Positions 10,975-22,068 of a DNA stretch of 64,000 nucleotides are shown here, one piece after another. This DNA is from Parastagonospora avenae f. sp. tritici 18332-5. Lineage: Eukaryota; Ascomycota; Dothideomycetes; Pleosporales; Phaeosphaeriaceae. The stretch is from NCBI GenBank assembly GCA_022559985.1, contig JAFJTR010000013.1, forward strand, positions 124,001 through 188,000, written 5' to 3'. The first letter of the stretch is position 1, and the number at the start of each line of letters is the position of its first letter. The position numbers and the translations under genes were made by a program. The notes under the pieces are model-generated. The model saw only the letters and a list, made by a program, of their open reading frames with translations, had not been told where the DNA came from and did not search any database.

Positions 10975-12628
10975 ATGTCTACCAAAACTCGCCCCGCCAT
11001 CCCACCTGTGGTTATGGACAACATAACCCAGCAGATCGGCAACACGCCTCTGGTACGCCTGAACAAGATTCCGCAGTCTCTCGGCATCGAGGCGACCGTA
11101 TACGTCAAAGTTGAAGCCTTCAACGCCGGCGGTTCAGTCAAAGATCGTATTGCCCTGCGCATGATCGAGGCAGCCGAGAAGTCCGGGCGCATAAAGCCTG
11201 GAGACACACTGATCGAGCCTACCTCTGGAAACACTGGTATTGGACTAGCGCTAGTTGGCGCAGTGAAGGGATACAGGACCATCATCACTCTTCCCGAGAA
11301 GATGAGTCCGGAGAAGGTGGCGGTATTGAAGGCGTTAGGTGCCGAGATCATAAGAACACCAACCAGCGCTGCTTGGGATAGCCCGGAGAGCCATATTGGT
11401 GTAGCGAGGAAGCTCGTAAAAGAGCTGCCAAATGCGCATATCCTCGACCAGTACTCGAACCCCGACAACCCGCTCGCACACGAATACGGCACAGCCGAGG
11501 AGATATGGGAACAGACCGAGGGCAAGGTCACTTGTCTGGTTGCTGGTGCGGGCACTGGCGGCACTATCACAGGTCTTGCTCGGGGTCTGCGGAAACACAA
11601 GCACGACGTCAAGATCGTGGCTGCAGATCCTTACGGCAGTATCCTTGCGCTACCTGAGTCGCTGAACCAGGATCGTGTCAATGAGGGCTACAAGGTTGAG
11701 GGTATCGGTTACGACTTCATTCCCGATGTGCTGGAGCAGAAGATCGTGGACAAGTGGTACAAGACAGATGACCGAACATCTTTCCTGTACGCACGACGAT
11801 TAATCGCCGAGGAGGGCATTCTATGCGGTGGTAGCAGTGGCAGTGCCATGGCAGCTTTTGTTGAGGCTTCCAAGGACATGAACCTGACCAAGGACGATGT
11901 TGTGGTCGTCGTACTGCCAGACTCGATCCGAAGCTATCTCAGCAAGGTATGTTGACATCCTTCTTTGACTTCACCCATTTGCTTACAAGATATAGTTCGT
12001 CGACGATGACTGGCTCGCCGCGAACGACCTTCTCCCTCCTACACCACCACTCACGCCCAACACAAACGGTGCAAACCAGTCAATCTCGCGCCGCGACTCG
12101 ATCGCCAAGAAGGACACCTTCCACGGCGCCACAATTGCTTCCCTGCGTCTGAAGCCCGTCACCACTGTCTCGGCTACCTCGCCCTGCAGTGAGGCCATCG
12201 AGACAATGCGCGAGAAGGGCTTCGACCAACTCCCCGTCTCCGTCTCCTCGCCATCAGGCAAAGCACGCCTTGTGGGTCTCGTCACTCTCGGCAACTTGCT
12301 GTCCTACATCGCAGCTGGTCGTGCAAACCCCAAATCGCCAGTCGAAGACGTCATGTTCGACTTCCGCAAGCTGAACGAAGTCGTCAAGGATCTCGGACGC
12401 TTGCACTTGGTCGGTGCTGATGAGGGTAAGAAGGGTGGCTCAAGGAGGGAGTTTGTCGAGATCACAAAGGACACAAGCCTGAGCGATCTCAACAAGTTTT
12501 TCGAATGGAACAGCGCGGCGGTTGTTACTGAGAGGGTGGATGGAGAGCCGAGGGCCCTTGCCGTTGTTACAAAGGTCGATCTCCTCACCTGGATGGTCAG
12601 GCAGGGCAACTTGAACGGGCACGCATAG
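10975..12628 (+). CDS. CYS4: Cystathionine beta-synthase
   Basis: A cytosolic PLP enzyme that condenses serine with homocysteine to cystathionine, the first step of transsulfuration. Two exons, 10975-11946 and 11996-12628, flank a 49-bp intron (GTATGT...TATAG), giving 534 residues, close to the usual fungal length. The PLP-binding lysine is in AGGSVKDR (Lys56). The phosphate-gripping and substrate loops are SGNTG (84-88) and the GAGTGGT turn near residue 186. The fold continues through YDFIPDVLE and GGSSGSA. The C-terminal part carries a pair of CBS repeats, the first around TTVSATSPCSEAIETMREKG with VGLVTLGNLL, the second ending TKVDLLTWMV. There is no N-terminal haem-binding extension, as is normal in fungi. 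Start: the first ATG after a C/T leader. No lesion seen. Confidence 0.95.
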
Positions 12629-12945
12629 AAATACAACGATTGATGTTAGAGATGACTTTTGAGCGCTGGAGTTTCGGGCATTGCATATCGGGGACGCAGG
12701 CATTCATCTGACTACAATACATAGTAGAACGGAAACACAAGACCTCAACGTCTAAGATCAAGAAATCATTAAACCACGGCATGTCAGATCTGGACACTGT
12801 AACCAATATGAAAACAATGGATGCATTTGCTTGAGAAGCAGACTTGATTGTAGAAAGAAGGACCGTTACTCCAATGATTTACTAACAAGGAAAGGGTATA
12901 TATGATCATAAAAGTGCCGTATATAGAAAGTTCTCCGCTCAAAAG
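12629..12945. other. Convergent 3' flank between CYS4 and the acyltransferase
   Basis: About 317 bases between two stop codons facing each other. A/T-rich with no ORF of interest. It presumably holds both 3' untranslated regions. Confidence 0.5.
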
Positions 12946-14355
12946 CTAAATGGCTACCGCTCTCATCATCTTCGACAGCGAAGCAAACTTGTTTGCACTC
13001 GGCACCATCTGCTTCGGCCCGCGCGCCAACTCAATCAAAGTGTCTCGCATACCATCCAGCAGCGTCGCCGCCGTCGCCCGGTCCCAGTAACTCTCATTGA
13101 ACGTGACGCTCAGATTCAGCTCGCCATCCCAGATCCATGTGTGCACCATCATGCGCATCGTCAGCGTCTCCGCGCCCAGCCAGAAATCTGTTACTTCGAC
13201 CAGTCCGTTGCCAACGCGCTTGGCTACTTGCTCGTTTACGGCGCCGAGGTATGCGAAGCGTGGCTGAAGCTGGTTTTCTGTCTCGCCCTTGGGTGATTCT
13301 GGCGCGAACAGTTCCTCCGCTAGGCGCTCGTGGAAGAGGCTTGATGACTGCAGATACGGGGCGTAGCCTTTAGCGTATACAGGTGCGAGCTCGGTGTAAT
13401 ACGAGCCGAAGTTCGTCTTCGGGGATACTTTGACTTCGGTGGTAATGACGCTGGTATAGCTTGTTGGCGAGTACTTTGGCGCAGCGCCTTCGGGGATGAG
13501 TGTGCGGAGGTTGGAGTGGAAGGAGGCCATGAAACTGCGGGATTCGGAGGTGGGCACCATTTTGGCGACGGAGTTTATGAGGGCCGAGTGTAGCACGACG
13601 TCGATTGCGAGGTTGGCGGAGGCGCAGCTGGTGATAACTTCGTTGGTCTCGTTCTTGGAGAGCTTGATAACATGTCGCTGGCTGTAGCCGGGCCTAGCGG
13701 ACGAGATGGTTGGCGTCATGTCTAGGGCTGGTCTGTGGGGCTTCAAGGCATCCATGCGCTTCTTGACGGCAGCCTCGACTTCAGGTGTCGATTTGTTGTG
13801 GAGACCGAGAGTGGCTTCCATGCTTGGTGTGAGGTTCTTCGCACATCCACCAAAAACAAGATTGAAGTCCAGGTTTGCTAATGATTCGATCAAGTGGTTG
13901 AGGCAGAAGATGGCGCCTCGAGCATCGACGCGGTAATGTGGAGACCAGACCAATACCTCGCCAGTCTTGGAGAGGTAGTAGCACTGCATCTGTTCGTTTC
14001 TTGGAATGCGGCCCAGCAACTCATCTACTGTCTTGTCTTCGACAACCGAAAAGGTGGCTGACACCCAGAGGGCGATAGATACGTCGTCTCCAATGCGGTA
14101 CACGTAGTTTCCGTTGTAAGGGAAAGCCGCGATCTCTGGATGGTTGTAGCGAACTTGAATCCATGCAGTCCGTAGGTATTCGGCAGGATCCTTCACTGAG
14201 GGATCGAACTTGAGCTTGGCGACTGCGTTCTTGGCCCAGTTGTCACGGCCGAAAGCTTTTGGGACATTGCGGGTGAGGATGTTCATCTTCTCGAGGTAGC
14301 TCTGGGGTCGCTCCCAGCGACCAGGTCGGGTCTCTTTCCAAGCAAGGTCCTGCAT
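12946..14355 (-). CDS. Condensation/BAHD-type acyltransferase-like protein
   Basis: A single exon of 469 residues. The fold-defining motif H-x3-D appears as SPHYRVDARG (His140, Asp144). In active condensation, BAHD and alcohol acetyltransferase-type enzymes this His acts as the base moving an acyl group from CoA or a carrier to an OH or NH2. The residue after Asp is Ala rather than the common Gly. The second half has the expected domain-swapped layout (KLSKNETNEVITSCASANLA, later GAVNEQVAKRV and LTMRMMVHTWIWDGEL). The BAHD DFGWG box is not visible, so a plant-like BAHD is less likely than a fungal trichothecene-acetyltransferase or PapA-like protein. No partner biosynthetic genes lie nearby. 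A TATA box is at 14462-14471. The acceptor substrate cannot be told from the sequence. Confidence 0.65.
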   Translation of the reverse strand: MQDLAWKETRPGRWERPQSYLEKMNILTRNVPKAFGRDNWAKNAVAKLKFDPSVKDPAEYLRTAWIQVRYNHPEIAAFPYNGNYVYRIGDDVSIALWVSATFSVVEDKTVDELLGRIPRNEQMQCYYLSKTGEVLVWSPHYRVDARGAIFCLNHLIESLANLDFNLVFGGCAKNLTPSMEATLGLHNKSTPEVEAAVKKRMDALKPHRPALDMTPTISSARPGYSQRHVIKLSKNETNEVITSCASANLAIDVVLHSALINSVAKMVPTSESRSFMASFHSNLRTLIPEGAAPKYSPTSYTSVITTEVKVSPKTNFGSYYTELAPVYAKGYAPYLQSSSLFHERLAEELFAPESPKGETENQLQPRFAYLGAVNEQVAKRVGNGLVEVTDFWLGAETLTMRMMVHTWIWDGELNLSVTFNESYWDRATAATLLDGMRDTLIELARGPKQMVPSANKFASLSKMMRAVAI

Positions 14356-14461
14356 GATGAAGGAACGAAAGTGAATGATGGATTGAGTCTGGAGATGGGA
14401 TGAGGTGTTCGAGACTGGCGAGTGAATGAAGTGTTTAATCTGCCAGGCGGAGACTTGTACC

Positions 14462-14471
14462 TTATATATAT
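14462..14471 (-). promoter_or_regulatory. TATA-box candidate for the acyltransferase
   Basis: The - strand reads ATATATATAA about 107 bases upstream of the ATG at 14355, a usual TATA-to-ATG distance in filamentous fungi. Confidence 0.4.
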
Positions 14472-15367
14472 CCCTGGGCTATCGGATATATGTACCGAGC
14501 ATACCTGCAGCACCATAGGGTCTTGAGCATGGTCCAGGCAGAGGTCAGGCCCTGAACCCGCATCCCCTTTGTCAACAGCAGCAAACGACCTGGCTGTGGC
14601 TGTATGCCTGTTGGGCGAACAATGGTTGGGCTGTAGCCACTAGAGTTCGCTTCGAGGCATCACACGTACAATTGCAGTACTCAAATGAGCATTTCCAAAA
14701 TAAACTTCTCAACTTGAGTCCCTGGAGTTGGCAGAAGGTGCGCTAGGGCTGTGATCTGGACCACATCCTTGTTGAGAAGCATGGGAGAACCGGCTTCCAG
14801 CCGAGTCCGATTACGTAGATCACTTTTGTGCCATGGGGATTGCTGGTAGACTCGCGGGCGACTCAGGCAACGTGAGGACTAGTGCAAAGCTTCGCACAGA
14901 CTACCTCAGTAGCGGGATGCAACATCGATGAAGATCGATCGGACCCTCAAAACACCAAAGAAGTCTGGGGACGAGGAAGATCTGACGATCTGTGAACAAC
15001 AACGCCTGTGTGAGATCATTTTACCTGTTCCTGAAACATATGTAGTACTTCTTTCGATGCTGATGTGCTTTCGCATAGATTTCGAGTATCCTCAAGCCCA
15101 CCTGGGCAGGAGGTGGCCTGGCCAGCTACGAGTTGGCGATCGACCACGATGCGCGTTTGACTTTGCACGACCCCCATGGGTAGACAGATCGAAGCAATGA
15201 AGAAGCATCTGAGAATCTGCAAACAGCAGCCCAGGTCCGGGCCCTTGCGACATCTGGGGGTCTAGCGGTCGAATAGGGTTTGAAAGACGTACGAGGCTGA
15301 TGGAGTGGCTAAGCTTGTCAGCGGAAACGCTAACCGATGGCCGCCGATCGCGAGAGCCGCTCAACTC

Positions 15368-15475
15368 CAACGTCAATCGCAGGGTGCGAGACACTCATCG
15401 ACCAGCCTACTCCTTTTGGCGCTCGCGAACTGGAATAATGGCGCTGATATAGAGTTCAAAAAAGCGATTATCGAA
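15368..15475 (+). repeat. Direct repeat, first copy
   Basis: Begins CAACGTCAATCGCAGG and contains TCATCGACCAGCC and TATAGAGTTC...AAGCGATTATCG. The partner at 15648-15764 shares all of these blocks with scattered mismatches. Confidence 0.6.
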
Positions 15476-15647
15476 TGATTGTTAGAAAGAACGCATCTGC
15501 AGTAGTACCCAACGGCTCAAAGAGCCGGGCAAAGGCGCAAAAGAGACGACCGCGGAGGTGACAGAGACAGCGACAGGAACCTCTTCATGGTTGCTAGTCG
15601 ATTATCTATTTGCACGAAAGCCAGAATCCACGAAACCCGCGTTATTA

Positions 15648-15764
15648 CAACGTTAATCGCAGGATGTTAAGCAATCGTCGAACAGCCCAGCTTTTGCTCG
15701 CCAAGGGCAAAGTTAGCTTCCTGTACCGGTATAGAGTTCTGTGAAGCGATCATCGTATTATCAT
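15648..15764 (+). repeat. Direct repeat, second copy
   Basis: Begins CAACGTTAATCGCAGG and contains TCGTCGAACAGCC and TATAGAGTTC...AAGCGATCATCG. It lies 280 bases after the first copy, in the same orientation. Confidence 0.6.
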
Positions 15765-17907
15765 CAAAAAAAGCAATCCCACATAGGATCCATCAGGTGA
15801 TTGGGATCAGGTCATACAGGAAGAGGATTTCGAAGCATGACATAGAGCAAACGTTCTGAACTCGAGAGTCCGCATCTGCGTGCCTGGTTTGAACACTCTA
15901 TTGGCGAATTCAAGGGTCAACAGCACCGACTTCAATTGACCCACACTGCAGTTGCAGCCAAAGACTCAGACGGCCTCGCAGCAGTAGCAGAAGACATCAG
16001 GCAAAGAAACAGGGCCATCAAAGTCGTGGAAATAAATAACTATAATATCGTTCTTTCGATGGAATGTAAAGAACCAGAGCATCATCGCGTTCACAAAGAA
16101 ATCCATGCACTGACCAGACGAGTAATGAAAGTTGTCGTCCTTGGTCTTCGTAGACTTGTGCGCAAGGCGAGCATGCGACGATCTTTCATGTAGTCGCCGA
16201 AGTGGGGTCATGTCCTTCAGGACGGATCACGGAGAAAAGGTCTCACTGCTCCTTTACACACGCTGTCTTAGCACAACCAGTACTGTATAGCGTTCTTGTG
16301 GTTGCGGACCTAAATGGCCTCGCATTTGCGACCGTTCGGGGCGATCCGTGCTCGGGACCGTGGTAATCGAGCTTTCTCGTTCAGGCTTGAACATGGGTTC
16401 ACATACCATAAGTACATGCTCCAAGCTTTTCGTGATCACAACTTGGATCGAAGACAACCCACGTTCGGACCTTTTCCACGGGAGGGACCACCCGCTGTGC
16501 ATGTGCTTTGCAGTGGGATCTGTATTTATGCCCTAGCAAACATAGACATCGATCGGACACTAAGCTGCACCTGGCTCGATGGGACCCTTCGATCGAGAGG
16601 ACTACGCTAGGAGCATTCGAATCGGCAGTGCTCCAAGACAAGTCCAGGCTGCTGGGAAGCTCAGTGCACACAGAAAGCCTCGGCTGCTAGCCAGGAAGTG
16701 ATTACAAGCCCAGTTTTAAAACATTCCCAAATCGAGACCAGTCGATTCCAGAATTCCTGGAAAAGGTCAGTGCGCACAATCACCACGCGAGAGCTCTCCT
16801 CTCAAAGACCTTGCTACCATTGAGTGCTGATGAGCCGCCTCCGAGACAGTCCCAGAATCGTGTCGACTCTCAAAGCACTTCCAAAACGAATACCGGGATG
16901 AATGAGCAGCGCTACAACCATCTGTTTGAATGAGAGAGATTACACGATACCAAGCACCCTGAAGTGTATATATACAGTACCTTCTGCAACTTCAATGCAT
17001 TCTGTCTTTAATCCTTTAAGAAACTCTCCCTCCAAAACCCTCAAGCATATCCACTCTTCACCCAATACCCCCATTACAAAAATCCCCTGTTCAGGCCCAG
17101 CACCTTTAAGGCTGAAAGAAAGAGCTATATATCCATAATCCTGCACCACATTACCTTAATACCTCTTCATGCAACCCCTCATCTCTCCATCCTCCAGCAA
17201 AACAGCCTCGATCTTCACCAAGCTTCATTCCTCAGCTAGGCCAGCACAACCTGGCTTATTTCACCACCGGCCGGAAGTTGTGGATGTATCCCAATGGCTA
17301 GCAAGACAGTCACTCGTCATTGCTTCGCACCCAGCTATTCTCCGCCTAGCTACGAGACAAGCAATGTCGCTCTATCGTTATCAACTTTTGATGGGTCTCG
17401 ACCCACTTTTCAAGGTCGCCATGCTTGTACATAGTCGCTGTCGCATTGGCTTTGTTCCGTGTGTACGCAACAGCCCCAGGACTGAAGTGCGACGTGATGC
17501 ATCGCACATGTAAAGCATCGGCTCTTCTCTTTCGGTGGGCTCTTTCTACCATTTCATAGGAAAACATGACGCCGGCTTAAGGCAATGAATGGCGAACGTA
17601 CATGTTGCTGCCAGAATAAATGCACTTGCATCTGCGCCAACAGCAACAGCTCTACACAACGCATCAACACTAGTCACGCACAGTGAAGCCAGTGATCATG
17701 AACGAAAAACGAACTCAATTGAAACAATGCTCATCAAACCACACCATCAGTTGCCCATGCGCGTGAAAACAATAAGAAAGAGAAACGAAAAAGCCATGCG
17801 TAGCGGAACATGCCGTCATAAACAATCAAAACCAAAATCCATCAACAATGCAGCGCGCAAATAGGGAGGACAAAACGTCGTCCATCATTCATTCCTTTGT
17901 GTCGAGC

Positions 17908-19956
17908 CTAGTTAGACTTGCCGTCGTTCGCCTTCTTCTTGCCGTCAGGTCCATGGGGTCCTTTGGGCTGCTCCTCAGGCTTGGGAGCCTCAGGTTCGTC
18001 GTCGTGCTCGTCGTCATCGTGCTGAGGCTTGTCGTCGTCGTGCTTGGGCTTTTCACCGCCGTCCTTGGGCTTGTCACCTTGCGGCTTGGGGCCTTGAGGG
18101 TACTTCGGCTTGTCATCGTCGTGCTTGGGCTTGCCGTAAGGGTGGTCGCCCTCATGCTCATCGTGAGCAGGCTTGCCGCCCTTGGGATGTCCCGGCTTCT
18201 CGTCCTCGTGCTTGGGCTTGTCGGCTTGAGGCTTGTAATCAGGCTTGCTGTCGGTCTCGTCTTCCTCATCCTCGTCGTCAGCGGGGATGCTGTCGCAGAT
18301 GTGAGGCTTGCCGTAGGTCTCGTCGCAGATCTCCTTGGCAACATCCTTCGCGTGCTCGATGGCGTCTTCGATGTCGTCCTGAACATACTCGGGAAGGTCG
18401 TGATAGTAGTCCTTAAGATCCTCAAGAACTGAAAGGTCGGTCTTGTCATCATCGTCACAAGGCTGGTCGCACTCTTTGCCGATCTCCTTGCACATGGTCA
18501 TGGTCTCGCCGATGCCGAAGTAGGTGCACTGCTTCTTCTCGCCGCACTTGAACATGAAGTTGCAGGTCTGTGTTGGAATGTTAGCAGGTGGACATGATGA
18601 AGAGATGTGGCGCAAGACTTACAGTGCAAGCTCCAGGGTGTTCGCCGCAGTCAATGCACTCAGAGTTCATGAAGTTGCAAGTGGGTGCCGACGTGGGCTT
18701 GACGGGCGTAACGTGAGTGGAGTGGGGCGTCACCGACGACTTGGAGGAAGACTTGGAAGTAGATCCAGAGTAAGACGAAGCTGTGGAGACGTGCTTTGCG
18801 TAAGACGACGTGTGGCTGGGCGAAGTGTACACGGATGAGTGAGGTGTCGGCGAGGAGTATGAGGACTTGTGAACAGGCGAGCTGTATGCTGGTGGAGTGT
18901 ACACCGATGATGCGGGAGGGGTATACGAGGATTTGTGAGCCGGCGTGCTGTAGGATGCTGGAGGAGTGTAGACCGAGGGAGCAGGCGGGCTGTACACCGA
19001 TGTGTAAGGAGCCGGTGGGATGTACGATGAGACATGCACCGGTGGAGTGTAAGCCGAGGTGTACGGCGCCGGTGGAGTGTACACGGATGTGTGAGCAGGA
19101 GGGCTGTAGATGGAGTAGACGGAATGCTGGTATGGCGTCGACTTGGCCTCGGTGTAGTTGCCACGGCGGTCATAGGTGGGCTTGTAGTCATCGTGACCGT
19201 AAGACTTCGTCTTGGTGTGCTCCGGATACGATGAAGACGACTCGTGCTTGGCGTGAGGTGTTGAAGACGACTTGTATCCAGAATAGGCCGAGGATGACTT
19301 GTGTCCAGAGTAGGCCGAAGACGACTTGTGTCCAGGGTAGGTCGAAGATGACTTGTGCGCCGGGTATGACGATGAAGACGACTCATACTCCGCGTAGGTC
19401 GAAGTAGAGTGAGGAGGCTCGTACTCGCCGCGACGCTCGTAGGATACCGCTGGTGTGTAGACTGACCAGTATGGTGTGGTTTCCTCGTAGGTAGGAGTCG
19501 ACTTGTGGTAGGAAGAGGTGTGCTCCGACCAGTACGGGGTGGTCTCGGTGTAGGTGGGAGTGGACTTCGAGTAGGCAGGCGTGTACTTGGGGGAAGGGGT
19601 GTGCTCCGACCAGTAGGGCTTGGTCTTCGAGTGTGCGGGAGTGTACTTCGACTGGGTGGAGGAGTGCGTCGTCTTGTACTCGGGCGAGGAGTGGGAAGTC
19701 GACTTGTGCTTGGCGTATGTTGAAGTGGCCTCAGCGCGACGCATGTAAGAGCAAATCTCCCCGGCGGAATTTGTCGTGGGACCACAGGCAATGCCCCTGG
19801 AGAAGAGAAAGAGTCAGTGGAGTCTTTGATGGAAAAGAAGAAGGGGGACAAGGAGCCCACGTACCAATGCTTGCGTGATTCCGTCTTGTCAACCATGGCG
19901 GCAGGGGCAGCGGAAGCCAGGGCGACCACGCCGGAGAGGATGACCGTGTTCCTCAT
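17908..19956 (-). CDS. Secreted Ser/Thr/Tyr/Pro repeat protein with acidic C-terminal tail
   Basis: Three exons, 19956-19865, 19796-18623 and 18567-17908, give 641 residues. Frame continuity across both introns is exact. Residues 1-17 are a signal peptide (MRNTVILSGVVALASAA). The middle has several tandem low-complexity blocks: TPTYxETTPYWSEHT (four related units), YxGHKSSSxY units, and many YTPPAxYTSxY units. Two short Cys clusters (TCNFMNSECIDCGEHPGACT and TCNFMFKCGEKKQC) flank the second intron. The rest is an Asp/Lys/Pro/Gly tail with DxxKPKHDDDKP-like repeats. The Ser/Thr/Tyr/Pro blocks suggest heavy O-glycosylation and a wall or extracellular-matrix location. No GPI signal is evident at the C-terminus. 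The period-3 repeats open long false frames on the other strand. Family unknown to me. Confidence 0.8.
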
Positions 19957-20248
19957 GATGAAGGCGAATGCTCGAGGGACGGAGCTCGCTTGACGGCTGC
20001 GTTGATGAGGATGGATGAAGTGGGTATGGATACTTGATAGTGGACAAGTGGATGGAATGGATTGATGATGATGTGGAAGAAGAATGGAGGAAAGTCACCC
20101 AGAAGTTGCTTAAGTATGCATTGAGAAACGCTAGTGTTGCTGTGGGTACATGAGAAGGAAAGAGGTGCTGGCGGTCGACTTCCTTCAGTAACGCGATGCC
20201 TTGCTTTGCTCAGTGTGAGCGGCAGGAACTACACTGACGGAAAGTGCA

Positions 20249-21076
20249 CTAGTCCCACAACTCATAGTCGGGAAAGTACCGCTCATGTATCCTCCTGGCG
20301 TACTCGACGGCAGCAGGGCATTCATTCTGCACCAACTGCTTGGTCACCGGACCAGCAGTAGCAACCAAAGAGCTGATGATGAAGCCAAATACCGTTGTGT
20401 CGGCTTCAGTTGGCTTCTTACCGCCCAAGACCCAGAAACACTCGCTCGGTGCTGCGCGCCTGCGACTTTCCTCCAGAACTGCGTTTACGCTTTCCCAAAT
20501 TTCTTTGCGGAAGGAATGGACCTCGTCGGCAGAGAGGCGACCCGTGCCCTGGCCATGGAGAGTTCGCAGAATGCCCCGATAAGCCAAGTACCCAAAGATA
20601 TATCGTTGCGGGAACGGTAACTGGGCCATGCTGTAGTCGCGCATGGTGTAAAAGTTGTCCACCCAGCGTTCACGGGCATTGTAGAAAAAGAGCTTATCCT
20701 CGAGCATTGCGCGGATTGAAAGATCCTGTGCCTTCTCTTGCACAGTCAGATGGGCGTTCAAATCATCCGCGAGGCCCTTCGCTACCAAGTCCTTTGTGAT
20801 GAGCGAAGAGTCCGCCAACGTGTCTGGTATTTGTCCAGGAATAGACACCTCAACCCATGGTATCTAGATTGAGCTTAGAAATGAGCATATGAAGGTGGTG
20901 TAATTACAAACCTTGCCCTTTGGTCCGTTTCTGGGGCCACCGGCACCGCAGCTGTATGGTAGTTCTGCCAAGCGATGGCGAAACTCGACTTTTGTTACAA
21001 ACGGCGACCATATGTATCGACCAGGTCGGTCTGCGCCGCGATGGATTACAATTTTGGTATGAGCGGGGATCTTCAT
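20249..21076 (-). CDS. Fax/metaxin-type glutathione S-transferase-like protein
   Basis: Exons 21076-20912 and 20863-20249 (48-bp intron) encode 259 residues. The N-terminal thioredoxin-like half has the motif order of the failed-axon-connections/metaxin GST group: RPGRYIWSPFVTKVEFRHRL, then a GGPRNGPKGKIPWVE turn with the cis-Pro, then DSSLITKDLV. The all-helical C-terminal half carries ARERWVDNFY, FGYLAYRGI and a KPTEADTTVFGFI N-capping-box region typical of GST C-domains. These proteins may bind glutathione or act in stress or organelle contexts, but the substrate is unknown. The upstream TTG in frame is not used as start. The ATG at 21076 follows closely. No neighbour clarifies its role. 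Confidence 0.8.
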
Positions 21077-22068
21077 TGTCAATGGTGATGTGTTGTTGGA
21101 GTGATATGAAAGGAGATGTGAGTTATGAGCAGTACAGAAGACTGTAACATGTCTTATCTAGACGGTGTCTGCCACCTTATATGCAATCCGCTGCAAGGCG
21201 TCCATCGCCTCTATGGAATCGGGCGTCTTTGGTCTCTTCCGCGTTTCCAATGAAGTTCTCCGATATGTCCGCTGCGGATCTCGTACATGCTGACATTCTA
21301 ACTTGGCTGATCTATCATGTCGGAGTAGGAGAGCGGAAGGAGCAACGTTGAGTGGATGAAGGCACTTGGGGGCTTTCGAAGCGCACGCATTAAGTTCCGG
21401 TTGGGTTGGAAGCATGCCCAAGCGCGACAAACGTTCTAATGAATATGTCACATGATAAGTGGGGCGTCGCGAAGATGACGCGCTAGAGCTGAGGCCGCTG
21501 ATCAACGCGGGGATTAGCCCAAGTGGGGGAGCGACGGTGCTACTTCTGATGTCATCTGAGGTGGCTTTATGATACGAAGAAAGTTTTTAATAGTTGCTGT
21601 TTGTAGATGTGAACATTGGTCTTTGAGCTTCATTTGAGAAATTGTGCACATACTTCGTGATAGTAAGTACTGCCAGCGAGGGAGGAAAGCGCAGGCAGCA
21701 AGCCGCCCTAGTGTACCAATTGTCAGGCCACTCACAGGTGCACTGCAGGACGAAGTCATGTCAAAATGGGGCACCTTAGTCCAAACGGCGAAAGACGCGT
21801 TCGCAATTCTCTCTGTATTGCCCCGCAGTCGGCCTCACGCAGGAGGCACAGCGTACAGCCCCGCGTCAAGGCGCTTGCTTCCCCAGGCAGCAGGACCAAA
21901 CAGGGCCACCACCGTCAACTTCACCTTCACCCAGAACTCACCGGCTAGTCCCGAGGCTAGATAAGCTCATCGCAAAAACAATCAGTCCCCCGCACTCCGC
22001 TCCCCTCCACCCCACAGTCGTGCAACCTCCACGCCTCGACTCAGCCTAATTCAACCCAATCGCCCGCC
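21077..22068. other. Intergenic, divergent promoter region
   Basis: It lies between two divergently transcribed genes. The last 100 bases are C-rich (ctcccctccacccc) and resemble a fungal leader. No supported ORF. Confidence 0.45.

Larger units (their letters stand above)
14472..17907. other. 3.4-kb gene-poor stretch holding a direct repeat
   Basis: Only short unsupported ORFs (at most about 114 codons) occur on either strand. The one structured element is the direct repeat at 15368-15475 and 15648-15764. No transposase or reverse-transcriptase motif was seen, and composition is not strongly AT-rich, so there is no obvious repeat-induced mutation. Confidence 0.45.

Noticed and set aside
10975..14355. 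Possible biosynthetic cluster of CYS4 with the neighbouring acyltransferase
   Set aside because: The genes are convergent, CYS4 is a housekeeping enzyme, and no synthase or tailoring enzymes are present.
17848..18432. 194-codon Leu/Val-rich + strand ORF, looking like a membrane protein
   Set aside because: It is the complement of the Asp/Lys/Pro repeats of the secreted protein. The hydrophobicity is an artefact of the codons.
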